DNA from: Flagellimonas_B algarum
GTDB lineage: Bacteria > Bacteroidota > Bacteroidia > Flavobacteriales > Flavobacteriaceae
Assembly (NCBI RefSeq): GCF_040513375.1
Contig: NZ_JBEVTG010000001.1
Coordinates: 1 to 64,000 of the forward strand
DNA: 64,000 nucleotides
Reading direction: 5' to 3'
Positions 36,597 through 45,428 of the stretch are shown one piece after another. Under the pieces are notes generated by a model. The model was not told where the DNA came from, searched no databases, and saw only the letters and a list, made by a program, of their open reading frames with translations. Position numbers and translations under genes: made by a program. Within the stretch, counting starts at the first letter, position 1. Every line of letters begins with the position of its first letter.

Positions 36597-36628
36597 AAAG
36601 CCCTGATGATCAGGGCTTTCTTTTTTTA
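36597..36628. terminator. Bidirectional intrinsic terminator after accD
   Basis: A perfect 10-base stem (36597-36606 with 36610-36619) closes loop TGA; T runs flank it on both strands. It serves fbaA-accD and the convergent lipoprotein gene that ends at 36639. Confidence 0.9.
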
Positions 36629-36638
36629 TTTATCGGTC

Positions 36639-37520
36639 TTATTTCAAAAACCTTCTAAGGAAAACCTCATCGGAACTCCCATCAGGGTAGGTCAGGGTAC
36701 CCTTGGCATCACAACTACCATCACCGAAGTCTAAATTCGCGGTATTGGCGTTTCTGGATATTTCAAGGACCCCGCTAACGATAAATCGGCATGAAAGCTC
36801 GCGACGAAGTGGTACGGTAACCACCTTTTCGAAAGTATTCCCCGCTCTATTGACGAAGGTCCTGTTCCCGGTGATCAAAAATACATTGTCTCCCCAAAAA
36901 CCACTTCCGTACCCCTCGATCCATTCGCGGGTACGCGTTCCGTTGAAAGAAGCCGTTTCCCCATCGGGCCAGGTAGCGTTAAAGGAGGCATTGGCGGTGG
37001 CCTGTGGGTTGCCGCTCTCATTGGAACGCATCCTTAATATATCGGCTCCACCGGCTACGGCCACTCCATTGAACGTAAAATCCTCTAAGGCCAGGGTAAT
37101 CGTTTTTTCGGCCAACTCCATATCAATGGCGTAGCTCATAACGATTATTCCGCTCAATACATTGCCATTGGGCAATTCACAACCCGCACCGAAATCGATG
37201 GTCTTTTCTCGGGTGGTATCGGTTGATACGGTCGTAATGGTCACACAGTCCGGAAGAAAATCCGAACGGTAACTGCTTTTCGAAATCGCCGTGATTTCTT
37301 CCGTAGCGTAAACATCTTCGGCTATCGAAGCGACTTCTTCAGCAATTTGATCCGATTCGTCACTGTAGTTCAGTTCGGTCGCGGTGATGACCTCTTGGGT
37401 CGTCAAGGATTCCTCGGTCGTCGATTCTTCCGTTTCACATGAGGTGAAGGTCAAGGCACCAAAGGCGGCCATTACCCATACCTGTTTTGAAAAGTTCATT
37501 GGTTTGAGACTCTTTTTCAT
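36639..37520 (-). CDS. Uncharacterised lipoprotein
   Basis: 293 residues with signal and lipobox GALTFTSC (Cys near residue 28), then a Glu/Thr-rich linker. The first ATG or the internal Met at residue 8 could be the start. The body has regularly spaced beta-strand stretches (CVTITTVSTDTTREKTIDFG, FNGTRTREWIEGYGSG) and only three further cysteines, possibly forming disulfides around CRFIVSG and GSCDAKG. I do not recognise a family; related lipoproteins occur widely in Flavobacteriaceae. It is a single gene. Confidence 0.72.
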   Translation of the reverse strand: MKKSLKPMNFSKQVWVMAAFGALTFTSCETEESTTEESLTTQEVITATELNYSDESDQIAEEVASIAEDVYATEEITAISKSSYRSDFLPDCVTITTVSTDTTREKTIDFGAGCELPNGNVLSGIIVMSYAIDMELAEKTITLALEDFTFNGVAVAGGADILRMRSNESGNPQATANASFNATWPDGETASFNGTRTREWIEGYGSGFWGDNVFLITGNRTFVNRAGNTFEKVVTVPLRRELSCRFIVSGVLEISRNANTANLDFGDGSCDAKGTLTYPDGSSDEVFLRRFLK

Positions 37521-37715
37521 TGTGTAGCTTTTTAATTGTTTAACATTCGTAAAGCCCTAAATCGTATTGGGGCGATTTTTTTCCGAATTTCGCCATCTTG
37601 GCTAGCATCTGTTGATAGTGAATCCGGAGATCAAATTTTTGACATACGTTCCTATGACCGACCAAAATCGAAAAGGTTTAATCAGCCCGCAATTTTTCAT
37701 TTTAAAAAAAGGAAG

Positions 37716-37723
37716 TATCTTTG
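37716..37723 (+). promoter_or_regulatory. -7 promoter element TATCTTTG for rpsO
   Basis: TATCTTTG lies 53 bases before the rpsO ATG at 37777. The leader between them could hold the S15 autoregulatory site, but no clear pseudoknot could be assigned by eye. Confidence 0.6.
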
Positions 37724-37776
37724 CGCCCTGATTGAGAACCAATCGGATACATAAAAATCATTTAAATAATATTGGA

Positions 37777-38046
37777 ATGTATTTAAGCAAAGAAGTAAAA
37801 GCCGACATTTTCAAGAAACACGGCGGCTCAGCGACCAACACCGGTTCGACTGAAGGGCAGATCGCGTTGTTCACGCACAGGATCAACCACTTGACCCAAC
37901 ACCTTAAGAAAAACCACAAAGATTTCAACACCGAGCGATCCTTGGTGAAGATGGTTGGTAAAAGACGTAGTCTATTGGACTATTTGAAGAAAAAAGACAT
38001 CGAAAAGTACCGTTCCTTGATCAAGGAATTGGGTATTCGAAAATAA
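37777..38046 (+). CDS. rpsO: 30S ribosomal protein S15
   Basis: 89 residues, the normal S15 length, starting MYLSKEVKADIFKKHG. Core motifs TGSTEGQIALFTHRINHLTQHL, KDFNTERSLVKMVGKRRSLLDYL and YRSLIKELGIRK are intact. S15 binds 16S rRNA helices 20-22 early in small-subunit assembly. As in many bacteria it precedes pnp, but here a strong terminator (38053-38085) separates them. Confidence 0.97.
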   Translation: MYLSKEVKADIFKKHGGSATNTGSTEGQIALFTHRINHLTQHLKKNHKDFNTERSLVKMVGKRRSLLDYLKKKDIEKYRSLIKELGIRK

Positions 38047-38052
38047 TTTTTT

Positions 38053-38085
38053 GGGGAGGCGGCTTTTGCCTCCCCTATTTTTTTA
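38053..38085 (+). terminator. Intrinsic terminator after rpsO
   Basis: An 8-base GC-rich stem (38053-38060 with 38068-38075) closes a 7-base loop and is followed by a T tract at 38078-38084. Confidence 0.87.
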
Positions 38086-38224
38086 AGTCCTTTCCCATGG
38101 AAAGGCAACACAAAAAGCTGTACTCAGTTTTTCATTGGTCGACAACACAACACAACCCGACCGTCAGGATGACGGAAGACCAATTGTTGAATTTGCCCCT
38201 GTTCAGGGGTAGTATTAATGTATT

Positions 38225-40438
38225 ATGATTCCAAAGACTTTTAAAGAGGTCATTGACCTCGGTGACGGTAGGGAAATCTCTATCGAAACCGGAAAACTGG
38301 CCAAACAGGCACACGGTTCCGTTGTGGTCCAGTCCGGCAAGTGCATGATGCTCTGTACCGTAGTATCGAACTACAAGGCTTCAGACGTCGATTTTTTGCC
38401 CTTGACCGTTGATTACCGTGAAAAATTCGCATCAGCAGGACGTTACCCTGGAGGTTTCTTCAAACGTGAGGCCCGCCCTAGTGACGGCGAGGTATTGACC
38501 ATGCGTCTCGTTGACCGCGTATTGCGACCACTTTTCCCGAAAGATTACCACTCTGAGACCCAGGTGATGATCCAATTGATGTCGCATGACGAGAATGTCA
38601 TGCCCGATGCAATGGCCGGATTGGCAGCATCCGCAGCCATCCAATTATCCGATTTCCCATTCGAATGTGCGATTTCAGAGGTCCGAGTAGGGCGGGTAGA
38701 CGGTGAACTGATCATCAACCCGACACGGGCCCAATTGAAGGATTCCGACATCGATATGGTCATCGGGGCTTCTGAAGACTCCGTTATGATGGTCGAAGGT
38801 GAAATGAGCGAAATCTCCGAAGAGGAAATGGTCGAGGCCATTAAATTCGCCCATGAAGCCATTAAGGTACAATGTGCCGCCCAGGTACGACTTGCCGAAG
38901 CGGTCGGTAAAAAAGACGTCCGTGAATACGAACCGGAAGCCGAAGACGAGGCCTTGCAACAAAAGGTACACGGAATGGCTTACGACCGTGTTTATGAAAT
39001 CGCGAAAAAAGGATCGGCCAAACATGAACGCAGCGAAGCCTTCGGAGCGATCAAAGAAGAGATCAAGGCGTCTTTTTCCGAAGAGGAATTGGAGGAAGTC
39101 GGTGATTTGGTTTCCAAGTATTACCACAAGGCCGAAAAAGAAGCCGTACGTAACCTGACCTTGAACGAAGGATTGCGTTTGGATGGACGTAAGACCGATG
39201 AGATCCGACCCATCTGGTGTGAGATCGACTATTTGCCTTCGGTTCACGGATCATCGATTTTTACCCGTGGGGAAACGCAAGCCTTGGCAACGGTGACCTT
39301 GGGAACTTCAAGGGATGCCAACATCATCGATATGCCTTCATACGAAGGTGAGGAAACGTTTTACCTGCACTACAACTTCCCTCCGTTTTCAACCGGTGAG
39401 GCCCGACCTATTCGTGGTACCTCAAGACGGGAAGTCGGTCACGGAAACTTGGCCCAACGGGCTTTGAAAGGCATGATCCCTGATGATTGCCCTTATACCG
39501 TACGTGTAGTCTCCGAAGTATTGGAGTCGAACGGCTCTTCTTCGATGGCAACCGTTTGTTCGGGTACCATGGCCCTTATGGATGCCGGTGTGCAATTGAA
39601 AAAACCGGTTTCAGGTATCGCCATGGGATTGATTTCCGATGCCGATTCCGGTAATTATGCCGTGCTTTCCGATATTTTGGGTGATGAAGATCACTTGGGG
39701 GATATGGATTTCAAGGTGACCGGTACCGCAGATGGTATTACCGCTTGTCAAATGGATATCAAGGTGAAAGGTCTTTCCTATGAGATCTTGGTAAAAGCCT
39801 TGATGCAAGCCAAAGATGGCCGTTTGCATATTTTGAACCACTTGACCGATACGATCGCGGCCCCGAATGCCGAGGTCAAATCCTACGCTCCGAAAATCGT
39901 CACCAAGATCATTCCAAATGAGTACATCGGTGCCGTTATCGGTTCTGGAGGTAAGGTCATCCAAGAGCTACAGAAGGAAACCAATACCACTATCGTTATC
40001 AACGAAGATCCCGATACCGAAGAAGGTATCGTCGAGATCTTGGGTACTGGCCAAGAGGGTATCGACGCGGTTATTGCCAAAATCGATGCCTTAATGTTCA
40101 AACCCGAAGTGGGTAGCGTATACGAGGTCAAAGTCATCAAAATGCTTGATTTCGGTGCGGTAGTCGAATATATGGAGGCCCCGGGCAACGAAATTTTGCT
40201 CCACGTCTCCGAACTCGCCTGGGAACGTACCGAGAAAGTCTCGGATGTCGTCAACATGGGTGATGTATTCGATGTCAAGTACTTTGGATTGGATCCAAGA
40301 ACGCGAAAAGAAAAAGTATCGCGTCGGGCATTGTTGCCAAAACCGGAAGGGTATAAAGAGCGTCCTCCACGTAATGACCGTGGTGATCGACGTGGTGGTG
40401 GCAACCGCGACAGGAAACCAAGAAGGGACAGGGATTAA
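38225..40438 (+). CDS. pnp: Polyribonucleotide nucleotidyltransferase (PNPase)
   Basis: Phosphorolytic 3'-5' exoribonuclease, 737 residues. Domain order is RNase PH 1 (RYPGGFFKREARPSDGE), an alpha-helical linker, RNase PH 2 (FPPFSTGEARPIRGTSRRE, DILGDEDHLGDMDFKV), KH (IIPNEYIGAVIGSGGK near residue 565) and S1 (GSVYEVKVIKMLDFGAVV). The tail after the S1 domain is rich in Arg, Gly and Asp and probably disordered. It follows rpsO with a 178-base gap. Confidence 0.97.
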   Translation: MIPKTFKEVIDLGDGREISIETGKLAKQAHGSVVVQSGKCMMLCTVVSNYKASDVDFLPLTVDYREKFASAGRYPGGFFKREARPSDGEVLTMRLVDRVLRPLFPKDYHSETQVMIQLMSHDENVMPDAMAGLAASAAIQLSDFPFECAISEVRVGRVDGELIINPTRAQLKDSDIDMVIGASEDSVMMVEGEMSEISEEEMVEAIKFAHEAIKVQCAAQVRLAEAVGKKDVREYEPEAEDEALQQKVHGMAYDRVYEIAKKGSAKHERSEAFGAIKEEIKASFSEEELEEVGDLVSKYYHKAEKEAVRNLTLNEGLRLDGRKTDEIRPIWCEIDYLPSVHGSSIFTRGETQALATVTLGTSRDANIIDMPSYEGEETFYLHYNFPPFSTGEARPIRGTSRREVGHGNLAQRALKGMIPDDCPYTVRVVSEVLESNGSSSMATVCSGTMALMDAGVQLKKPVSGIAMGLISDADSGNYAVLSDILGDEDHLGDMDFKVTGTADGITACQMDIKVKGLSYEILVKALMQAKDGRLHILNHLTDTIAAPNAEVKSYAPKIVTKIIPNEYIGAVIGSGGKVIQELQKETNTTIVINEDPDTEEGIVEILGTGQEGIDAVIAKIDALMFKPEVGSVYEVKVIKMLDFGAVVEYMEAPGNEILLHVSELAWERTEKVSDVVNMGDVFDVKYFGLDPRTRKEKVSRRALLPKPEGYKERPPRNDRGDRRGGGNRDRKPRRDRD

Positions 40439-40458
40439 CCCGTCTTTGATCAAATGAT

Positions 40459-40488
40459 AAACCCTCGGAAGTATCCGGGGGTTTTTTT
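40459..40488 (+). terminator. Intrinsic terminator after pnp
   Basis: An 11-base stem with one G-T pair (40459-40469 with 40474-40484), loop AGTA, followed by T residues. Confidence 0.85.
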
Positions 40489-40600
40489 ATGGATACGAAA
40501 ATTTTTCGGAATAAATTTTACCAAATTGTAACATTTTCAGAATTCTTACGTATAACCATATGAGCCCCAAGCTCGACGACTTAATTAGAAGGGAAATTAG

Positions 40601-41464
40601 ATGAGACAGTTAAAGATTACAAAACAGGTCACCAATAGGGAGACCGCCTCGTTGGACAAGTATTTGCAAGAAATCGGAAAAGTTGATTTGATCACGGCCG
40701 ATGAAGAAGTGGAATTGGCCCAACGTATCAAGGCTGGTGACCAAATCGCTTTGGAAAAATTGACCAAGGCCAACCTGCGTTTCGTAGTGTCCGTGGCCAA
40801 GCAATACCAAAACCAGGGCTTGACCCTGCCCGATTTGATCAACGAAGGCAACTTGGGTTTGATCAAAGCGGCCCAGCGTTTCGATGAGACCCGTGGGTTT
40901 AAGTTCATTTCCTATGCGGTATGGTGGATCCGTCAGTCGATTCTTCAAGCTTTGGCGGAACAATCGCGTATCGTCCGTCTTCCTTTGAACAAAATCGGAT
41001 CGATCAACAAAATCAATAAGACCTTCGCCTTCTTGGAGCAGGCCCACGAAAGGGTACCTTCTGCGGAGGAAATCGCGAAGGAATTGGATATGACCGTCGA
41101 AGATGTCAAGCAATCCTTGAAAAATTCAGGACGTCACGTATCCATGGACGCCCCTTTGATCGATGGCGAAGATTCGAATCTATACGATGTACTCCGCAGT
41201 GGGGAATCACCGAACCCGGATAAGGAATTGTTGCACGAATCGCTTCGTACCGAAATCGAACGTGCCTTGGAAACCTTGACCCCAAGGGAAGCCGACGTCA
41301 TTCGACTTTATTTCGGTTTGGCAGGTCAACATTCCATGACCTTGGAAGAAATCGGGGAGACCTTCGACTTGACCCGTGAGCGCGTTCGACAGATCAAGGA
41401 AAAGGCGATCCGACGTTTGAAACATACCTCAAGAAGTAAGATTTTAAAGACATATTTGGGATAA
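40601..41464 (+). CDS. rpoD: Primary sigma factor RpoD/SigA (short Bacteroidota form)
   Basis: 287 residues. Region 1.1 is absent and region 1.2 starts almost at once (ASLDKYLQEIGKVDLITADEE), as in Bacteroidota housekeeping sigma factors. Region 2 is clear (NLRFVVSVAKQY, LIQEGNLGL-like LINEGNLGLIKAAQRFDE, FKFISYAVWWIRQSI), followed by region 3 and region 4 with the helix-turn-helix LEEIGETFDLTRERVRQIKEKA. It should recognise the TAnnTTTG promoters found through this window. It is a single gene between two terminators. Confidence 0.96.
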   Translation: MRQLKITKQVTNRETASLDKYLQEIGKVDLITADEEVELAQRIKAGDQIALEKLTKANLRFVVSVAKQYQNQGLTLPDLINEGNLGLIKAAQRFDETRGFKFISYAVWWIRQSILQALAEQSRIVRLPLNKIGSINKINKTFAFLEQAHERVPSAEEIAKELDMTVEDVKQSLKNSGRHVSMDAPLIDGEDSNLYDVLRSGESPNPDKELLHESLRTEIERALETLTPREADVIRLYFGLAGQHSMTLEEIGETFDLTRERVRQIKEKAIRRLKHTSRSKILKTYLG

Positions 41465-41576
41465 ATCCCGAGCAAATTACAGTTAAATAAACCTTAAATT
41501 GTTTTTTTGGTATTAAAGTTGTAATTTGTAGCACTACAACAGTTTATCATGACTGTTCGTTTTTTGATTGATGAAT

Positions 41577-41603
41577 AAACTCCGGCTGATTACCGGAGTT
41601 TTT
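41577..41603 (+). terminator. Intrinsic terminator downstream of rpoD
   Basis: A perfect 9-base stem (41577-41585 with 41593-41601) closes loop CTGATTA and ends in T residues; it lies 113 bases after the rpoD stop. Confidence 0.82.
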
Positions 41604-41821
41604 CATTTATATACACTTCACAATCAGTATTTTACCTTAAATTCTATATGATTTCGGAAGGAAATCCCGACCGTTCTTACCTTGGCTGGGACTGTCAATC
41701 ATTTGGACATATGGCACTCGGAATCCCCTTTTTCGGGATGACAGGGAAGCTCCCGTAGCAAATTTTACAAAATTCCTTTCCAAGCACTTTTCCGGCCCAA
41801 ATCAAGCTCACCGCATTTCCG

Positions 41822-41829
41822 TACTTTTG
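41822..41829 (+). promoter_or_regulatory. -7 promoter element TACTTTTG for rpe
   Basis: TACTTTTG fits TAnnTTTG and ends 17 bases before the rpe ATG. Confidence 0.55.
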
Positions 41830-41846
41830 TACCATATTTCCGTACT

Positions 41847-42506
41847 ATGAGCACCGCACGCATTGCCCCTTCTTTATTGGCCGCCGATTTCGCGAATCTC
41901 CAAGATGCCATTGAAATGGTCAACCAAAGTGAGGCCGATTGGTTTCATCTTGATGTGATGGATGGGGTATTCGTACCGAATATCTCTTTCGGTATGCCGG
42001 TGATCAAGGCCATAGCCGCACATGCCAAGAAAACGCTGGACGTGCATTTGATGATCATCGATCCGGATCGCTACATCCAAACCTTTGCCGACTTGGGTGC
42101 CGATGTACTCACTGTGCACTATGAAGCCTGCACCCATTTGCACCGTACCGTGCAGGCCATTAAAAATGCGGGTATGAAGGCAGGGGTTGCCTTGAATCCG
42201 CATACACCGACCCATGTTCTCGATGACATCATGACCGAAGTCGACTTGGTCTGCCTGATGAGCGTCAATCCCGGTTTCGGAGGGCAATCGTTTATCAAGA
42301 ACACCTATAAAAAAGTTTCCGACCTGAAACGGATGATTACGGAGCAAGAGGCAAAGACCCTGATCGAGATCGATGGGGGCGTTGGTTCGAAAAATGCCAA
42401 AAAGTTGGTCACCACCGGGGCTGATGTGCTGGTTGCCGGGAGTTTTGTTTTCGGTAGTGACGATCCGATCCAAACGATTCAAAACCTAAAAAAAGAATTG
42501 CCCTAA
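41847..42506 (+). CDS. rpe: Ribulose-phosphate 3-epimerase
   Basis: Interconverts ribulose-5-P and xylulose-5-P in the pentose phosphate pathway. The 219-residue TIM barrel has all family motifs: IAPSLLAADFANL, WFHLDVMDGVFVPNISFG, DVHLMI, TVHYEAC, LMSVNPGFGGQSFI, and EIDGGVGSKNAKKL. Its stop and the next start share one base (TAATG), so it is translationally coupled to the YpdA-type reductase. Confidence 0.97.
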   Translation: MSTARIAPSLLAADFANLQDAIEMVNQSEADWFHLDVMDGVFVPNISFGMPVIKAIAAHAKKTLDVHLMIIDPDRYIQTFADLGADVLTVHYEACTHLHRTVQAIKNAGMKAGVALNPHTPTHVLDDIMTEVDLVCLMSVNPGFGGQSFIKNTYKKVSDLKRMITEQEAKTLIEIDGGVGSKNAKKLVTTGADVLVAGSFVFGSDDPIQTIQNLKKELP

Positions 42507-43486
42507 TGCAGCATTTTGATGTGGTCATCATCGGAGGGGGACCCATTGGTATCGCCTGTGGCCTGGAAGCCCAAAAAAACGGCCTGAGCTACACGATTAT
42601 CGAAAAAGGCCCCATAGTCAATTCCCTTTTCAACTATCCGATCAATATGCAGTTTTTCTCCTCATCGGAGAAATTGGAAATAGACGGCATTCCTTTTATC
42701 AGTAAAGAAGCCAAACCCAAACGCAACGAAGCGTTGGAATACTATCGGCGTATCGTCACTTCAAACGACCTGGATATGAAATTGTTCGAGAAGGTCGAAC
42801 AAGTCTCCAAAACAGATCGGAAGTTCCATATCGAAACCTCCAAAGACCATTACAGCGCCGACAATTTGATCGTGGCCACCGGTTTTTATGATTTGCCCAA
42901 CCTGATCGACGTGCCGGGAGAATCGCTGCCTAAGGTTTCGCATTATTACAAAGACCCCCATTTTTATGCCAGTCAAAAGCTGGCCGTCATCGGTGCCAGT
43001 AATTCGGCCGTTGATGCCGCCTTGGAATGTTGGCGAAAAGGATCGGAGGTTACCCTGATCATACGGCAGCCCGAAGTCGGTCAACGGGTCAAGTATTGGG
43101 TACGGCCCGATATCATCAATCGCATCGAAGAAGGCAGCATCAAAGCCTATTTCAATGCCAATGTTTCCGAAATCAGGGAGAATGAACTCGATATCACCAC
43201 CCCTGACGGTACGCTGACGATTGCCAATGACTTCGTCTTGGCCTTGACCGGATATCGCCCCAACTTCAACTTCCTTGAAGCCCTGGGTATCGTCCTTTCG
43301 GATGATGGAAAGAAACTTCCCCAATACGATCCCGAAACCATGGAGTCGAATGTCGAGGGACTCTTCCTCGCCGGAGTGATCTGTGGTGGGATGGAAACCC
43401 ACAAATGGTTTATCGAAAACTCCCGGGTACACGCCCCGATGATCATCGAGGCGATCAAGCGAAGGAAAAGCAGTGCGCTAACGTAA
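42506..43486 (+). CDS. YpdA family FAD/NAD(P)-dependent oxidoreductase (putative bacillithiol disulfide reductase)
   Basis: 326 residues of the thioredoxin-reductase-like flavoprotein fold without the CxxC pair: the FAD motif VVIIGGGPIGIACGLEA at the N-terminus, NAD(P) motif LAVIGASNSAVDAALE near residue 158 and a second FAD contact EGLFLAGVICGG near 290. YpdA (Bdr) reduces bacillithiol disulfide in Firmicutes, and many Bacteroidota also make bacillithiol. It is coupled to rpe by a 1-base overlap. The reducing power link through the pentose phosphate pathway is suggestive only. Confidence 0.87.
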   Translation: MQHFDVVIIGGGPIGIACGLEAQKNGLSYTIIEKGPIVNSLFNYPINMQFFSSSEKLEIDGIPFISKEAKPKRNEALEYYRRIVTSNDLDMKLFEKVEQVSKTDRKFHIETSKDHYSADNLIVATGFYDLPNLIDVPGESLPKVSHYYKDPHFYASQKLAVIGASNSAVDAALECWRKGSEVTLIIRQPEVGQRVKYWVRPDIINRIEEGSIKAYFNANVSEIRENELDITTPDGTLTIANDFVLALTGYRPNFNFLEALGIVLSDDGKKLPQYDPETMESNVEGLFLAGVICGGMETHKWFIENSRVHAPMIIEAIKRRKSSALT

Positions 43487-43569
43487 GTTTCCCATATACA
43501 TTGCGACTTTAGACTCGTAAGCAACGGCCGCTAGACCGTTGATATTGAAACTATTGCTTACATTTAACT

Positions 43570-44094
43570 ATGTCGCCGACCAAACGCCTTCTTCTCCTTT
43601 ACCTCTTATGTCACGCATCCTTTTTGTCGGCCCAAGAAGGTTGGATGGTAGGTATCGGACCGACCACCGCACCGGCTACCTCGTTGATCGGTGCCAATGT
43701 CAGGGCATATTTTGGGGTGAACGAACGATTTTGTTTTGGTCCGGAGTTTTCCTTTTTCCCCTACCAACAGCTCGATGACACCTATGAAACCTCCGTTTGG
43801 GAGATCAATCTGAACGCACACTACCTTTTCGAGCTAGCGCCGCGTTTCGGAATCTATCCCGTTGGGGGATTCAACTTCAGTTCAGACCAAGAGCGCATTC
43901 CATCAACGGCCGGGACCCTTTTACGCGAAACGGCTCCCGGCATCAATTATGGTGCGGGCTTCCACTACAATACCGGCGGAGTATTGTTGTTTACCGAATT
44001 CAAAGGGGTAATCGGGGCTTTGAGTGATGAGTTCTTTACTATTGGCGCCGTATTCCTACTTCAAAAACCGACCCATCATCAAAACCAAAATTGA
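43570..44094 (+). CDS. Outer-membrane beta-barrel protein, uncharacterised
   Basis: 174 residues with a signal peptide ending near FLSAQEG. The rest alternates hydrophobic and polar residues in about eight strands (VRAYFGVNERFCFGPEFSFFP, WEINLNAHYLFELAPRFGIYPVGG, YGAGFHYNTGG), which fits a small barrel of the OmpA/PorT-like type. No motif points to a substrate. It is followed after 3 bases by the next plus-strand gene. Confidence 0.72.
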   Translation: MSPTKRLLLLYLLCHASFLSAQEGWMVGIGPTTAPATSLIGANVRAYFGVNERFCFGPEFSFFPYQQLDDTYETSVWEINLNAHYLFELAPRFGIYPVGGFNFSSDQERIPSTAGTLLRETAPGINYGAGFHYNTGGVLLFTEFKGVIGALSDEFFTIGAVFLLQKPTHHQNQN

Positions 44095-44097
44095 TCC

Positions 44098-44844
44098 ATG
44101 ATGAACCGACAACTACATCTCGCTTCCCAATTCCTGGCCATGGCCGGAAAGAGTTTCTCGGCAGCCAAGGCCGATGACAGCCATACGAATGTCAATTTTG
44201 ACAGTACAAGCCGCAGCTTTGAAAGCTGGCCACTGAATGACCAGGGGCTGCAGTTGCGATTCGATGTCCCCAATTTCAGTTTGTGCTGGACGGATGCGGC
44301 AAAAACCCATTTCGAATTGCATGGTAAATCGCATCAAGAAGCCCTCCATTGGTTGGAACGGTCGGCCAAAGACCTTGGTTTTGAAACGCCTTATCGCTTT
44401 GACCTTCACTATGCCCTGGATTTCGAATGGGATGCGGACTTTGTCTTTGAAAAGAAAAATGTCGATCAAATCGATGCCTTGCTCGCGTTACGGGTACTGG
44501 CCAATGATGCGTTAGGTGCATTCTTGGAAAAAATCAAACTCCCATCGGATGTGCGCGTTTGGCCGCATCACTTCGATACCGGGGCGTTCGTGGTCTTGGA
44601 AGATGGTTCTGGGCGTTCGGTGGGAATGGGAATGGCCATTCCTGACAGCATGGTCGACCAACACTATTTCTATATCAGCGGATATCATGGGCATGAGGGT
44701 ATCGCAACGGAAGATTTCGATCCGCTTCCGCTGGGAGAATGGAAAAACGAGGGATTCAAAGGCGCGGTATTAGCGGTTGGGAATCATAATGAGGAAGCGG
44801 TGGTTTCGTTTTTGGATGTCGCTTTTGAGGCACTCACCTCCTGA
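44098..44844 (+). CDS. Conserved hypothetical cytosolic protein
   Basis: 248 residues, no signal or membrane segment. It has many aromatic and acidic residues; RVWPHHFDTGAFV near residue 157 and a later GMGMAIPDSMVDQHYFYISGY are the most conserved-looking stretches. The WPHHFD motif recalls DUF5996, but I am not sure of the match. The histidines and aspartates could bind a metal. It follows the barrel gene by 3 bases and is convergent with the minus-strand operon. Function not known. Confidence 0.65.
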   Translation: MMNRQLHLASQFLAMAGKSFSAAKADDSHTNVNFDSTSRSFESWPLNDQGLQLRFDVPNFSLCWTDAAKTHFELHGKSHQEALHWLERSAKDLGFETPYRFDLHYALDFEWDADFVFEKKNVDQIDALLALRVLANDALGAFLEKIKLPSDVRVWPHHFDTGAFVVLEDGSGRSVGMGMAIPDSMVDQHYFYISGYHGHEGIATEDFDPLPLGEWKNEGFKGAVLAVGNHNEEAVVSFLDVAFEALTS

Positions 44845-44860
44845 ACTAGTAGTTCATCCC

Positions 44861-45427
44861 CTATAGCCCAAATTGGAATTGTAAGGAAGCACTGGCGATA
44901 AACCCTTGTTCGACCTCTTCACCACTGGTTATCGCATTGATTTCACGACCGAAACCCAAGGAAAACCCGATTTGTGAATTGCTATTTTTTATGGGCAAAA
45001 AATACCCGGCTTCCAACCAAGGTTGCACGACCAAGGTATAGGTACTCCCTGAAAGCGGGGCATCGGTAGGAGCGATATCGGTCCAATCAATGGTCAGGCT
45101 CCACACATCCAAATTCAAACCGGCGATAAAATCCCCTTTACCCCAAGGATAGCGGTTTCGAACCCCCAATGATCCTCCAAAACCCGTGCCTTCTTCCGTC
45201 AGGTTCACATCACTGAAGTCTTGACGGTCGACGATGTTGGCTCCCAAACGGAGCAGCAAGGAGGTTTTTCCTTTGAGGTGATGTTCTAGGTTCACGGTCG
45301 GAATGAATCCCGCAGGGTAAAATTGGGCCGAAATCCCTAATTGGTTTTTCGGCATATCAGCCTGTTGGGCTGCAACCGAGGTCACTACACATCCCATCAA
45401 AATCAAGATCAACCGTGTTAACTTCAT
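44861..45427 (-). CDS. Outer-membrane beta-barrel protein, last gene of the long operon
   Basis: 188 residues with a signal peptide (VVTSVAAQQ) and strand-like alternation ending in SASLQFQFGL, a typical outer-membrane C-terminus with final aromatic pattern. It lacks recognisable domains. The start lies one base after the ATP-grasp stop, so it is the last member of the minus-strand run. No strong terminator is seen after it. Confidence 0.72.
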   Translation of the reverse strand: MKLTRLILILMGCVVTSVAAQQADMPKNQLGISAQFYPAGFIPTVNLEHHLKGKTSLLLRLGANIVDRQDFSDVNLTEEGTGFGGSLGVRNRYPWGKGDFIAGLNLDVWSLTIDWTDIAPTDAPLSGSTYTLVVQPWLEAGYFLPIKNSNSQIGFSLGFGREINAITSGEEVEQGFIASASLQFQFGL

Positions 45428-45428
45428 A

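Larger units (their letters stand above)
41465..41846. other. Non-coding stretch between rpoD and rpe
   Basis: 382 bases with no credible gene. It contains an intrinsic terminator at 41577-41603, a 25-base near-repeat of 3929-3953 at 41560-41584, a weak inverted repeat around 41727-41745 (AATCCCCTTTTTCGGGAT), and the rpe promoter at 41822. The middle (41604-41820) shows nothing I can assign. Confidence 0.6.

Noticed and set aside
37536..37754. 72-codon plus-strand open frame upstream of rpsO
   Set aside because: It covers the rpsO promoter TATCTTTG at 37716, has no family match that I recognise and lacks a supported start; treated as intergenic.
38086..38224. Possible RNA element between rpsO and pnp
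   Set aside because: A few short inverted stretches (such as GCCCCTGTTCAGGGGT) are present but no known riboswitch or leader structure could be recognised.
44846..44860. Small palindrome GAACTAGTAGTTC between two convergent stops as a terminator
   Set aside because: The stem is only 6 bases, AT-rich and has no T run on either side.
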